Source: Saprospiraceae bacterium (lineage in GTDB: Bacteria; Bacteroidota; Bacteroidia; Chitinophagales; Saprospiraceae). Taken from it: a stretch of DNA of 64,000 nucleotides. The position numbers and the translations under genes are program-made. Each line of letters starts with the position of its first letter. Within the stretch, counting starts at the first letter, position 1. The notes under the pieces are model-generated. The model did not search any database. It had not been told where the DNA came from and was given only the letters and a program-made list of their open reading frames with translations. The stretch spans positions 102,144 through 166,143 of the forward strand of contig JAEUUP010000015.1 in the NCBI GenBank assembly GCA_016787525.1, written 5' to 3'. Positions 36,301-45,117 of the stretch are shown one piece after another.

Positions 36301-38391
36301 ATGACACAGACAATGACCGACATTTTAAAGCACGCTGATGCGGAAAAAGGTGCATTATTGACAGAAATCGCTGCAACCATTCAACAAAAAGGCTTTGCCC
36401 ACGCATGGTTTACGTATCTGGATAAAATTGTGAAATTGTATCACAAAGGACATCGAAAACGCGATAAAACCATCACAGGTCGTGATTTATTTGCTTTGAT
36501 GCAAACCTTGCCAGAGTTGAAAAACCATTTCGATTCGCTACCTGCTGGTACGGTTGACAATATCGAAGCGTCTTTTTTGCCCGAAAACAAAATACCCAAA
36601 TGGCAAACGGTGGCACATGAAGATTTTAATGAAGCCATTCAAGAGTTGTATGTCAAAAACGTCAGTTATTGGCATGAAGTCACAGAAGCAGATGGTCAAC
36701 CTGTTGCTGTTTTGGAAAATGAAGTATTTCAAAATTGGGGCAGAACTGTTGAAAATATTCCCAAATACACTTGTTTCCCGCGTTCAAAAGTGGCGGTGCA
36801 GAATATCGTGCGCTATGCCAAAACGCACAATAAAAAAGTGCGTGTTTCGGGTTATCGGCACACGTGGAGCGATTTGTATGCAGCCGACGACCAAATATTG
36901 ATTTCTTCCTTGAGTTTGAGTGTCGCTACACATTTACCTGCCCAACATCCACCAATTGACCCTAAAAATGATTTGCAAGGCATCAAAATGGTCGGCACAA
37001 TCGAAGAAAATGGCGTAACCAAAGGATTGTGCAAAATTGGAGCAGCCACAACCAACGAACAATTTAGATTGTGGGCAACAGGTGAAAATGGCGATGCACC
37101 CAGTGGTTGGACAGTACCACTCAATGTGATTATGGTCGAAATCACTTGGGGCGGCAGTATTTCTGCTATTTGTCATGGCGCAGGATTGAGACACAAAACC
37201 CTGAGCGATTTGGTCTATGAAATCGAATATGTAGATGCCAATGGCGAAATTAGGACAATTTCAGACCCTTATTTATTGACCGCAGCGGCGGGTTGTTTTG
37301 GTTTGTTGGGCGTTGTCACAGCTGTGACTTTGAAACTCGACAAAATGACTTACACCAATATGCGCCCATACAAAGAGCGATTGGCTTTGAGCATACCACC
37401 ACCAGAAGGTTTTAAAGTGCCAAAAGGTGTGGATATGTCGGGTATTACGAGCGAACAAACGAACAGAGCTTGGCAAAAATTTGTCAACGATGCCGAAAAT
37501 AAGTTCTATTCAGAATGGTTTTGGTTTGCTTTTCAGAAAGACTGTTGGGTGAATTGTTGGGACAATGATGGTAAAGCGGCGGATTCAGTACCTTATCCAT
37601 CAAAGTTCAATGCCAAAGTTCAAGAAATGCAAGAATACATCGCTGAGTTGATGTCGCAAAGCAAATTGTATCAATGGTTGTCACCAGAGATACAAACGCT
37701 GATTGTGGCGAGTAGTGCGATGTATGTCATGCCGCATATTCCGCAAAATAAACCCGCCATCATTACGCCTATCACCAACGGGCTTCATTTTAGGCGAGGG
37801 ATTCAAAATTGGCGTATGTACGATATGGAATGGGAAATCCCCATTCCAGCAAGAGCCGACGACCCGACTAAGCCCGATTGGACAATTTGTCAAAAAGCAT
37901 GGTGGGCAGTGATTCAAGTTTTTTATGACAGATACAACCGCGACAATAAAGATATTCCAATGCGTTTGACTATGGAAATGCGCATCATGGGCGATTCCGA
38001 TATTTTGTTGGCCCCTCAGTATGGCAACTCATTTGGTACATGTTCCATCGAAGTATTGACCATATTGACAACGCCTAAAGACGAATGGCGCGATTTTCTA
38101 CAAGAAATCACCTCCGCTTGGGAAAGTTTTACAGATGCTTCGGGCAATCCATTGAATATTCGACCGCATTGGGCAAAAGAATGGGAAGGGCTAAAAATCC
38201 GCAATATGGACATTGTGGATTATCTCAAAAATGTGGCTTACAAAGACCAATTGTCGAAGTTCAAGAAGATAATTCAAATGATTGCACAAGAGCAAGATTT
38301 TACTTTATCAGACCTTCAAAATCGTTTTTCCAATCCATTGATTGATAATTTGTTAGAAGATGTTTTTGACAATAATTCTGTTATGACATAA
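36301..38391 (+). CDS. FAD-linked oxidase of the VAO/aldonolactone oxidase type with long N-terminal extension
   Basis: 696 residues, no signal peptide. The first about 150 residues (helical, KALYHKGH-like basic stretch, unknown) precede a FAD_binding_4 (PCMH) domain: CFPRSKVAVQNIVRYAKTH, then VRVSGYRHTWSDLY, whose His is placed like the covalent flavin ligand of L-gulonolactone oxidase, and WGGSISAICHGAGLRHKTLSDLVYEI. The C-terminal ALO-type domain ends with IRPHWAKEW; HWAK is the conserved aldonolactone-oxidase motif. It probably oxidises a sugar lactone or polyol with O2. It lies 71 nt upstream of a shorter paralogue, so the two are likely cotranscribed. Motif at 38012-38020. Confidence 0.82.
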   Translation: MTQTMTDILKHADAEKGALLTEIAATIQQKGFAHAWFTYLDKIVKLYHKGHRKRDKTITGRDLFALMQTLPELKNHFDSLPAGTVDNIEASFLPENKIPKWQTVAHEDFNEAIQELYVKNVSYWHEVTEADGQPVAVLENEVFQNWGRTVENIPKYTCFPRSKVAVQNIVRYAKTHNKKVRVSGYRHTWSDLYAADDQILISSLSLSVATHLPAQHPPIDPKNDLQGIKMVGTIEENGVTKGLCKIGAATTNEQFRLWATGENGDAPSGWTVPLNVIMVEITWGGSISAICHGAGLRHKTLSDLVYEIEYVDANGEIRTISDPYLLTAAAGCFGLLGVVTAVTLKLDKMTYTNMRPYKERLALSIPPPEGFKVPKGVDMSGITSEQTNRAWQKFVNDAENKFYSEWFWFAFQKDCWVNCWDNDGKAADSVPYPSKFNAKVQEMQEYIAELMSQSKLYQWLSPEIQTLIVASSAMYVMPHIPQNKPAIITPITNGLHFRRGIQNWRMYDMEWEIPIPARADDPTKPDWTICQKAWWAVIQVFYDRYNRDNKDIPMRLTMEMRIMGDSDILLAPQYGNSFGTCSIEVLTILTTPKDEWRDFLQEITSAWESFTDASGNPLNIRPHWAKEWEGLKIRNMDIVDYLKNVAYKDQLSKFKKIIQMIAQEQDFTLSDLQNRFSNPLIDNLLEDVFDNNSVMT

Positions 38392-38462
38392 AGCAAAAGG
38401 AGACATATACTGAGGGGTTTCAACGCCATCCATTTTAAGACATTTTAAAATCAAAAACACTT

Positions 38463-39872
38463 ATGAATAGCAAACAAAACCTCATTTGGAAGAATAGAGG
38501 AGGAAACCTAAGAAGCACAGTTGCCCACTATTTTGAGCCAAAAACTGTGGCAGAGGTACAAGCCATTGTCAAAAAAGCTTTTCAAGAGAATAGGAAAGTC
38601 AGAGTTGTGGGCGATTCACATTCGTGGTCACCTTTGTGTGTGACGGAGGATTTTATGATAAATACCGCCAAATATTTGAATAAAGTGCTGTCCGTCACCT
38701 ACAATCCCGACCGCATTATCGTTGAACCAGGTGCAACAGTTGCGGATACTTTAAAAGCCTATCGCAAACACAGCGTTGTACTGCCCATGAATGTTGACGT
38801 GCCACCTATCACGATTGCTGGGGCTATTTCGGTCGGCGCAAATGGTTTTTCACGACATTGGGGAACGTATTCGGAGTTTGTGCAAGAATTAGAAGTGGTT
38901 ACAGGCACAGGAGAGTTAAAAATCATCAATCGAGACACTGATTTTGAGCTGTGGCAAGCGGCTTGTCTGGGTTTGGGTTTGTTTGGCATCATCACCAAAA
39001 TCACTTTGAATTTGGTCAAAATGTTCCATGTTAGAGTCGTTGAAAAGAAAATAGACATGGCACAAGCCTTAGCCGAAACACCCACAACCTATCTCAAACA
39101 TGATTATTGTCAATATTTTTGGTTTCCATACAACGATAAACTCATCCTCCAAACCTCCGATATTACGACGGCACCCACCACTTGGCGACCTTTCAACACA
39201 TGGATGCGAGACAATGTGGGTTGGCTACAAGCGGGTGCCACACATTTGATAGGTCGTTTGCTGCAACGCCGTCCTAAATGGACAGTTGGTTTCAACAAAA
39301 TGGCTTTTTCTTATCTCAAAGAAGGAGACCACGTCATGTTGCAAAGCGACAATGTGATGTTGGGTCAATGGATAAACGGCATTTACCGCAACGAAAATTG
39401 TTCCGTCAGTTTTCCCGTTGACGAAGCCCTCACTTTACCCGCCAAAGCTTGGATGATGGCTGTTGATTTGTTGGGAACGTTCAAAAAAGAAGGCAAATAC
39501 CCCGTCAGTCTCGAAATGAATATGCGGCTCTTTGGCGAATCCAAAGGACTTTTAGACACATTGCCCAGCATGTCCAAAGGTCAATTGACTTGCAATATCC
39601 AAATCACCAGTTTCCCGAACGATGAATGGGAGAATTTTGAAATAAAACTGATGGAAAAATGGTTGTCCATACCCGGCAGCCGTCCACATTGGGCAAAACA
39701 ATTTCAAAATATTCCCAATATTGCCGAAACCCTCCACCGAGTTTATGGCAAAAACCTCACTCAATTTTTAGACATACGCGAGCAATCCAATATTGACCCT
39801 CAACGGCTTTTTGTCAATCCATTTTTGGAAAATTTATTGTTTTCTAAAAAAAGGACACTCAATCCTGTTTGA
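38463..39872 (+). CDS. FAD-linked oxidase, D-arabinono-1,4-lactone oxidase-like
   Basis: 469 residues. FAD_binding_4 domain at about 20-190: FEPKTVAEVQAIVKKAFQ, KVRVVGDSHSWSPLCVTED (His positioned for covalent FAD), IIVEPGATVADTLKAY, VPPITIAGAISVGANGFSRHWGT. The ALO-type C-terminus contains PGSRPHWAKQFQN with the HWAK motif. Length and build match aldonolactone and alditol oxidases. No signal peptide. It may make a sugar-acid or ascorbate-like product, but the substrate cannot be read. It follows its longer paralogue by 71 nt; the gap carries a motif at 38409-38417, while the gene itself has none. Confidence 0.87.
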   Translation: MNSKQNLIWKNRGGNLRSTVAHYFEPKTVAEVQAIVKKAFQENRKVRVVGDSHSWSPLCVTEDFMINTAKYLNKVLSVTYNPDRIIVEPGATVADTLKAYRKHSVVLPMNVDVPPITIAGAISVGANGFSRHWGTYSEFVQELEVVTGTGELKIINRDTDFELWQAACLGLGLFGIITKITLNLVKMFHVRVVEKKIDMAQALAETPTTYLKHDYCQYFWFPYNDKLILQTSDITTAPTTWRPFNTWMRDNVGWLQAGATHLIGRLLQRRPKWTVGFNKMAFSYLKEGDHVMLQSDNVMLGQWINGIYRNENCSVSFPVDEALTLPAKAWMMAVDLLGTFKKEGKYPVSLEMNMRLFGESKGLLDTLPSMSKGQLTCNIQITSFPNDEWENFEIKLMEKWLSIPGSRPHWAKQFQNIPNIAETLHRVYGKNLTQFLDIREQSNIDPQRLFVNPFLENLLFSKKRTLNPV

Positions 39873-39909
39873 TTTAAATCTTTATTTGCGCCATACAAAT
39901 AACTTATCA

Positions 39910-39941
39910 AAAGGGGACTGTTGCCAAAAACAGCCTCCTTT
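39910..39941 (+). terminator. Imperfect hairpin terminator after the oxidase pair
   Basis: AAGGGGACTGTT pairs imperfectly with AACAGCCTCCTT (one G-U, one mismatch) and is followed by TCTTATTTTTTT. Confidence 0.45.
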
Positions 39942-40049
39942 CTTATTTTTTTAGAAAAAAAATGGGCATACTCTCAAATTTAAATCTAAGTTTGACGACT
40001 AAACCATAGAGATGAAAAATTATTGACAAACCATAAAATCAATCCGAAT

Positions 40050-40715
40050 ATGACACAACCCATCAAAGTCATCATCACAGGCGCGACAGGTATGGTCGGC
40101 GAAGGTGTGTTACACGAATGTTTACACCACCCCTCAGTATCCGCCATCCTACTCATCAATCGCAAGCCTTCGGGGTTCACACACCACAAAATAAAAGAAA
40201 TCGTCCACAGCAATTTCTACGATTTTTCTGCCATAGAACAGGAGTTGGTGGGTTATAATGCGTGTTTTTTCTGTCTTGGTACAAGCTCAATAGGCAAAAA
40301 TGAAGAAGAATTCACCAAAATAACATACACGCTCACCATGCACGTTGCCCAAACATTGGCGCGTTTGAATCCTGACATGACGTTTTGTTATATCTCAGGT
40401 GGCGGCACAGACAGCACCGAAAAAGGCAAATTGATGTGGGCAAGAGTCAAAGGCAAAACCGAAAATGACTTGATGAAACTCCCGTTCAAACGCGTTTACA
40501 ATTTCCGACCCGGCTATCTGCACCCAACAGAAGGCTTAAAAAACACACTGCCTTACTACAAATACATCACATGGTTGTATCCAGTGCTGCGTTTTATATT
40601 CAGAAACAATGTATCTACTCTGCGCGAATTGGGTTTAGCGATGATTCACAGCATCAGTCGAGGCTATGCAAAACAAATTTTAGAAGTCAAAGACATCGTG
40701 GCTTTAGCAAAATAG
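40050..40715 (+). CDS. NAD(P)-binding SDR/epimerase-like protein
   Basis: About 221 residues from the ATG at 40050, chosen because MTQPIKVIITGATGMVGEGV begins the Rossmann fold directly; an in-frame upstream codon would add nine residues without features. The dinucleotide motif is TGATGMVG. Further blocks: YNACFFCLGTSSIGKNEEEF, MTFCYISGGGTDSTEKGKLMWARVKGKTEN (the tyrosine-lysine pair is not the classical YxxxK) and FRPGYLHPTEG. It is an atypical extended SDR, perhaps a reductase or a redox sensor. It lies 68 nt upstream of the DinB gene on the same strand. Motif at 40130-40138. Confidence 0.82.
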   Translation: MTQPIKVIITGATGMVGEGVLHECLHHPSVSAILLINRKPSGFTHHKIKEIVHSNFYDFSAIEQELVGYNACFFCLGTSSIGKNEEEFTKITYTLTMHVAQTLARLNPDMTFCYISGGGTDSTEKGKLMWARVKGKTENDLMKLPFKRVYNFRPGYLHPTEGLKNTLPYYKYITWLYPVLRFIFRNNVSTLRELGLAMIHSISRGYAKQILEVKDIVALAK

Positions 40716-40783
40716 ACAAGATCAATAATGAGTCGAAAATGCCGTTTGGCATTACTCACATAACTATTAAAAATATCAAAATT

Positions 40784-41281
40784 ATGTCAAAAACAGAGGC
40801 TTTTTTAGCAGAATTCAAACGTGAAACAGCCAGCACAAAAAGAATGCTGGAACGTGTACCCATTGATAAATTAGCTTGGCGACCCCACGAAAAGTCTAAT
40901 TCGTTGGAACAATTGGCCAAACACATCGCCAATTTACCCAATATGCTCTACTACGCTATTATTGCCGATGAGCGCAATTTAGCAGGTTTGCAACCTTTGC
41001 CGCCCATCGAATCAAAAGAGCAACTCATGTCTTTTTTTGAAGAGAATTGTGCCAAAGTATTGACCGCTTTTGAGTCATTTTCTGATGATTCATTGAGCCG
41101 CAAATGGGAATTGAAAGCTGGCGACAGGGTATTCATCAGCACAACTAAAGAAGATGCCATTCGCTACATGTATTTCAACCACAGCATCCACCACAGAGGG
41201 CAGTTGAGTGTGTATTTGCGTTTGTTGGATGTGCCAGTGCCTGGCATGTATGGCCCAACGGCCGATGAGCAAATGTCTTAA
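40784..41281 (+). CDS. DinB-family protein
   Basis: About 165 residues from the ATG at 40784. The longer open frame overlapping the previous gene is not coding. It forms a four-helix bundle with DinB-like metal-binding His positions: EQLAKHIANLPNM (helix 2) and YFNHSIHHRGQLSVYLRLL (helix 4, HxxHHRGQL). Such proteins bind a divalent metal and many are thiol S-transferases (bacillithiol or mycothiol type), although most have no known role. It is likely cotranscribed with the upstream SDR-like gene and has its own intrinsic terminator. Confidence 0.9.
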   Translation: MSKTEAFLAEFKRETASTKRMLERVPIDKLAWRPHEKSNSLEQLAKHIANLPNMLYYAIIADERNLAGLQPLPPIESKEQLMSFFEENCAKVLTAFESFSDDSLSRKWELKAGDRVFISTTKEDAIRYMYFNHSIHHRGQLSVYLRLLDVPVPGMYGPTADEQMS

Positions 41282-41307
41282 AGCATTTTAAATTTTTGTT
41301 ACCCTGC

Positions 41308-41348
41308 AACGTTGGTCAAGTTAGCAGCTTGACCAACGTTTATTTTTT
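41308..41348 (+). terminator. Intrinsic terminator after the DinB gene
   Basis: AACGTTGGTCAAG (41308-41320) pairs perfectly with CTTGACCAACGTT (41328-41340), followed by TATTTTTT. Confidence 0.88.
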
Positions 41349-41418
41349 GTAAAAACTTTTTAATTGTCAGTTTTACATTTATTTTTGAGCAATCATTTAT
41401 AAATAAAATAACTGCGCT

Positions 41419-43581
41419 ATGTCCATTAAAAAACGATTCATTTTTGTGTTTTTTCTTTTCATTTTAGCCCAAATCAAAGCTGAAGATGGTTATGATTTGT
41501 GGCTACGCTATGTTCCCGTGACCGATGCCAAACGATTGATTGAGTATCAAAGTCTCATCAAATCCATAGCTTTTTATGGCCATTCCGCGACAATTGAAGC
41601 TGCCAAAGAAGAACTCAATCGGGGCTTGAAAGGACTGTTGCGCAAAAACATACCCCTCAGTAAAACAGGGAATATCATCATCGGCACAGCCCAAAATGTC
41701 GGTTTGAGTGAGACCATCGTTTCCCAAAAATCATTGAAAAGTATCGGCAATGAAGGCTATATCATCGGCTCAAAAAATGCCAATATCTATATCATTGCCA
41801 ATACGGATATAGGGGTTTTGTACGGAACTTTTCATTTTTTGCGCCTGTTGCAAACCAATCAATCCATCCACCAATTGGATATTCTCGAAAAACCCCTTGT
41901 CAAAAACCGCATTCTCAATCATTGGGACAACCTCAATCGCCATGTCGAGCGCGGCTATGCAGGGCAGTCCATCTGGGATTGGCATCGTCTGCCCGACTAT
42001 ATTGACCCGCGCTACAAAGACTATGCAAGAGCCAACGCCTCCATCGGTATCAACGGCGTGTCGCCCATCAATGTCAATGCCAACGCTCAAACCATGACCC
42101 CTCAGTATTTGATTAAAATCAAGGCATTGGCAGATGTTTTTCGTCCCTACGGTATCAAAATGTACCTGACAGCCCGTTTTAGTGCGCCCATTGAGATTGG
42201 TAAACTCAAAACGGCTGACCCATTAGACCCCTCAGTACAAAAATGGTGGAAAGACAAAGTGGATGAAATTTATCAATACATACCCGATTTTGGCGGCTTT
42301 GTCGTCAAAGCCAATTCTGAAGGACAACCCGGCCCACAAAGTTACGGTCGCAACCACGCTGAAGGCGCGAATATGTTGGCCGATGCTTTGGCAGCACACG
42401 GAGGCATTGTGATGTGGCGAGCTTTCGTCTATGAAGCCTCCAAAGAAGACCGCCACAAACACGGCTACAATGAATTTAAACCTTTGGATGGTCAATTCAG
42501 AAAAAATGTCATGGTTCAAGTGAAAAATGGCGCAATTGATTTCCAACCCCGCGAACCATTCCATCCATTGTTTGGACAAATGCCCCAAACGCCCATTATA
42601 CCTGAATTTCAAATAACCCATGAATATTTGGGTCAAGCCACACATTTGGTTTACAGCGGCACCTTATTCAAAGAATGTTTAGCATCAGACACTTATGCCA
42701 AAGGCAAAGGCTCAACCGTCGCCAAAGTGATGGATGGCAGCCTCGATGGCCATGAGTTGACAGGTGTGGCGGGCGTTGCCAATATTGGTTCAGATAGAAA
42801 TTGGTGCGGACACCCTTTTTTGCAGTCAAATTGGTATGCTTTCGGACGTTTGGCATGGAATCATCAACTCGACGCAGATAAAATCGCCGCCGAGTGGTTG
42901 TTTTTGACTTTCCATCATTCAGGAGAAAAACCCGTCTCCTCTCAAGCATTTGCGGACAATTTTATGATTCCCATGCGTCAAATTCTGTCCAATTCGAGAG
43001 AAAATATGGTCAATTACATGACTCCGCTGGGCTTGCACCACATTATGGGCTATGGACACCATTATGGCCCCGCACCATGGGTAGATTTTGGCAGTCGTCC
43101 TGATTGGAATTGTACGTACTATCACAAAGCAGATTCAACAGGTATCGGCTTCGATAGAACAGCAAAAGGCAGTGATGCCTTATCCCAATATCACCCCTCA
43201 GTATCCGCCGCTTTTTCAGACATCAAAACCTGTCCAGAGGCTTATGTATTGTGGTTTCATCACCTACCTTGGGACCATAAAATGCAGTCGGGTCGAAACC
43301 TCTGGGATGAATTGTGTTTCAAATACTACGGTGGCGTAGAGAGTGTTAGAAACACACAGAAATATTGGAACAACAGCAGTCAATATATTGATAAACAACG
43401 TTTTGAAGAAGTAAAAATGCTATTAACCGTTCAAGAGAAAGAAGCGGTTTGGTGGCGCAACGCTTGCTTATTGTATTTCCAAACTTTCTCAAAAAAGCCC
43501 ATTACTGAGGGGTATGAAAAACCTGATAAGGATTTGGATTATTACAAAAATTTAAAATTCCCTTACGCACCGGGCAATTAA
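41419..43581 (+). CDS. aguA: Alpha-glucuronidase, glycoside hydrolase family 67
   Basis: 720 residues with a signal peptide (MSIKKRFIFVFFLFILAQIKA), so periplasmic or exported. It removes 4-O-methyl-D-glucuronic acid from the non-reducing end of xylo-oligosaccharides. Order: GH67 N-terminal domain (to about 145), catalytic TIM barrel (NHWDNLNRHVERGYAGQSIW, GFVVKANSEGQPGPQSYGR, AIDFQPREPFHPLFGQMP, PEFQITHEYLGQATHLV, the last two carrying the family's catalytic acids), then the C-terminal domain (MTPLGLHHIMGYGHHYGP). Full length. Glucuronate released would feed UxuA at 15-16.5 kb. Five motif copies lie inside (41653, 42098, 42228, 43194 and 43504), one of the densest genes. Confidence 0.95.
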   Translation: MSIKKRFIFVFFLFILAQIKAEDGYDLWLRYVPVTDAKRLIEYQSLIKSIAFYGHSATIEAAKEELNRGLKGLLRKNIPLSKTGNIIIGTAQNVGLSETIVSQKSLKSIGNEGYIIGSKNANIYIIANTDIGVLYGTFHFLRLLQTNQSIHQLDILEKPLVKNRILNHWDNLNRHVERGYAGQSIWDWHRLPDYIDPRYKDYARANASIGINGVSPINVNANAQTMTPQYLIKIKALADVFRPYGIKMYLTARFSAPIEIGKLKTADPLDPSVQKWWKDKVDEIYQYIPDFGGFVVKANSEGQPGPQSYGRNHAEGANMLADALAAHGGIVMWRAFVYEASKEDRHKHGYNEFKPLDGQFRKNVMVQVKNGAIDFQPREPFHPLFGQMPQTPIIPEFQITHEYLGQATHLVYSGTLFKECLASDTYAKGKGSTVAKVMDGSLDGHELTGVAGVANIGSDRNWCGHPFLQSNWYAFGRLAWNHQLDADKIAAEWLFLTFHHSGEKPVSSQAFADNFMIPMRQILSNSRENMVNYMTPLGLHHIMGYGHHYGPAPWVDFGSRPDWNCTYYHKADSTGIGFDRTAKGSDALSQYHPSVSAAFSDIKTCPEAYVLWFHHLPWDHKMQSGRNLWDELCFKYYGGVESVRNTQKYWNNSSQYIDKQRFEEVKMLLTVQEKEAVWWRNACLLYFQTFSKKPITEGYEKPDKDLDYYKNLKFPYAPGN

Positions 43582-43592
43582 TATCAAAGGCA

Positions 43593-43636
43593 AATAATGG
43601 GTTAAAAACACTGTTAGGCATTTTTAACCCATTATT
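43593..43636. terminator. Bidirectional terminator between aguA and the GDPD-like gene
   Basis: AATAATGGGTTAAAA (43593-43607) pairs perfectly with TTTTAACCCATTATT (43622-43636). It lies between convergent stops at 43581 and 43643. Confidence 0.8.
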
Positions 43637-43642
43637 CGCATA

Positions 43643-44383
43643 TTAACGCATTTTCAGAAACTTACTAAGTGCCTCTGGCGAATCTGTATTGATAAAATCA
43701 ACATTCAGATTCACCAAATTCTTCCAAACCGTGTCAGTATCAGGTGTCGCCCAAAAACGCACTTTTTTACCTTTGGCATGAACACCATCCACCATCGCTT
43801 TCATTTTATCAAAAGTGGTCGAATTGATGCTATTAGAAGTTGCCGCATCTGCATATCTTGAAAAATTATCACTCACCAAACCAACGCGTTGCCACTGTTC
43901 AGATGTATAAGTTTCATAAGGTCTGCCGTCGAATAAGATGAAGGAGGGGTAATTCGACCATTTTTCAGGTCGTGGGCGATTGCCGCTGATGACAAATTGA
44001 ACAAAATGAGTCGTTGAAAACACCTTATAATGCGTGATTTGCGCTACAATGGCATCCAAAGTTGAATCCGCTGCCGATTTTATGTCTATCAATAAGATTA
44101 AAGGATAAACTTGATGTTTACGCACCCTTTTAGCCAATGGGCGCAGATACAATCTGTCGAGTGTACGTTCCGATTGGATGTCTTTAGCATCGTGTGCGAC
44201 ATAAAGCTGATGATTGACAAAGTAAACATCTGCCTCAATCGAACCCATTTTGGCATTAAAAGCCGTCGTAAAAGGATGTTTTTGCGCATAATCATTGTGT
44301 GAATGCCCGCTGATAGCCGTTGTTTGAGCTATTGAAGAAGCCAATGCCCCAAAATAAAGGGTGAGTAAATACAGAAGTTTCAT
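43643..44383 (-). CDS. Glycerophosphodiester phosphodiesterase/PI-PLC-like secreted protein
   Basis: About 246 residues from the ATG at 44383, which starts a signal peptide (MKLLYLLTLYFGALASSIAQ). The upstream extension of the open frame overlaps the divergent promoter region. The PLC-like TIM barrel begins at GHSHNDYAQKHPFTTAF with the HxND active-site start. It continues with MGSIEADVYFVNHQLYVAHD (Glu, Asp, His) and LILLIDIKSAADST and ends with FWATPDTDTVWKNLVNLNVDFINTD. It probably cleaves a phosphodiester of a glycerophospholipid or related polyol at the envelope. Divergent from the TMEM175 gene with 107 nt between them, in which a motif lies at 44421-44429. Confidence 0.8.
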   Translation of the reverse strand: MKLLYLLTLYFGALASSIAQTTAISGHSHNDYAQKHPFTTAFNAKMGSIEADVYFVNHQLYVAHDAKDIQSERTLDRLYLRPLAKRVRKHQVYPLILLIDIKSAADSTLDAIVAQITHYKVFSTTHFVQFVISGNRPRPEKWSNYPSFILFDGRPYETYTSEQWQRVGLVSDNFSRYADAATSNSINSTTFDKMKAMVDGVHAKGKKVRFWATPDTDTVWKNLVNLNVDFINTDSPEALSKFLKMR

Positions 44384-44490
44384 TGTTTCAATCAAAATTT
44401 TTGTCCAAAATACGAAAAATACTGAGGGGTATTTATCTTTACTCATATAAAATTTTCTGAAAAAACATTTACAACTTAAAACACACAACA

Positions 44491-45063
44491 ATGACGAAAA
44501 ACAGACTCGAAGCCTTTAGCGACGGCGTATTAGCCATTATCGTGACGATAATGGTTTTGGAAATGAAAGTGCCTCATAGCCCCGAATGGGACGCTGTTGA
44601 GCCTATTTTACCCGTATTTTTGAGCTATATTTTAAGTTTTATCTTTGCCATCATCTATTGGAACAACCACCATCACGTGATACACACCATCAAACACGTG
44701 AATGGCAAAATTATGTGGGCGAACGCACATCTTTTATTTTGGCTGTCTTTATTGCCCTTTGTTTCAGGTTGGATGGGCGAAAATCATTTTGCCTCGAAGC
44801 CTGTGATGCTTTATGGCATTGTCGCCTTGATGTCAGGAGTTGCCTACTACATTTTAGAGATGACGATTATAAAATCGCATGGGCCCAATTCGTTGTTGGC
44901 GCGAGCCGTTGGTCAGGACAAAAAAGGGGTAGTATCTGTCGTTTTATATTCGATTGCCGTCGGTATTGCGCTTTATTATCCACTTATTTCTTGTTTCATT
45001 TATGTATCTGTTGCCATTATGTGGCTGATTCCAGACAAACGCATCGAAAATACCGTAGAATAA
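44491..45063 (+). CDS. TMEM175-family potassium channel-like membrane protein
   Basis: 190 residues with six hydrophobic segments, the length of bacterial TMEM175 (DUF1211). The first helix has the family signature RLEAFSDGVLAIIVTIMVLEM (RxxxFSDG). It also has WNNHHHVIHTIKHVNGKIMWANAHLLFWLSLLPF, which is characteristic of bacterial members. Bacterial TMEM175 proteins are tetrameric leak-like K+ channels. Monocistronic; convergent with the esterase gene and separated from it by a motif-pair hairpin. Confidence 0.9.
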   Translation: MTKNRLEAFSDGVLAIIVTIMVLEMKVPHSPEWDAVEPILPVFLSYILSFIFAIIYWNNHHHVIHTIKHVNGKIMWANAHLLFWLSLLPFVSGWMGENHFASKPVMLYGIVALMSGVAYYILEMTIIKSHGPNSLLARAVGQDKKGVVSVVLYSIAVGIALYYPLISCFIYVSVAIMWLIPDKRIENTVE

Positions 45064-45066
45064 CGC

Positions 45067-45108
45067 ATACTGAGGGGTCGTCTGCAAACCGTCACAACCC
45101 CTCAGTAT
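45067..45108. terminator. Facing motif pair between convergent genes
   Basis: ATACTGAGGGGT (45067-45078) pairs perfectly with ACCCCTCAGTAT (45097-45108) across an 18-nt loop. It lies 3 nt after the TMEM175 stop and 9 nt from the esterase stop, so it could end both transcripts. Confidence 0.65.
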
Positions 45109-45117
45109 CACTCATAT

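Noticed and set aside
40571..40783. Extended N-terminus of the DinB protein overlapping the SDR-like gene
   Set aside because: The extension is out-of-frame translation of the preceding gene; the DinB fold starts at the ATG at 40784.
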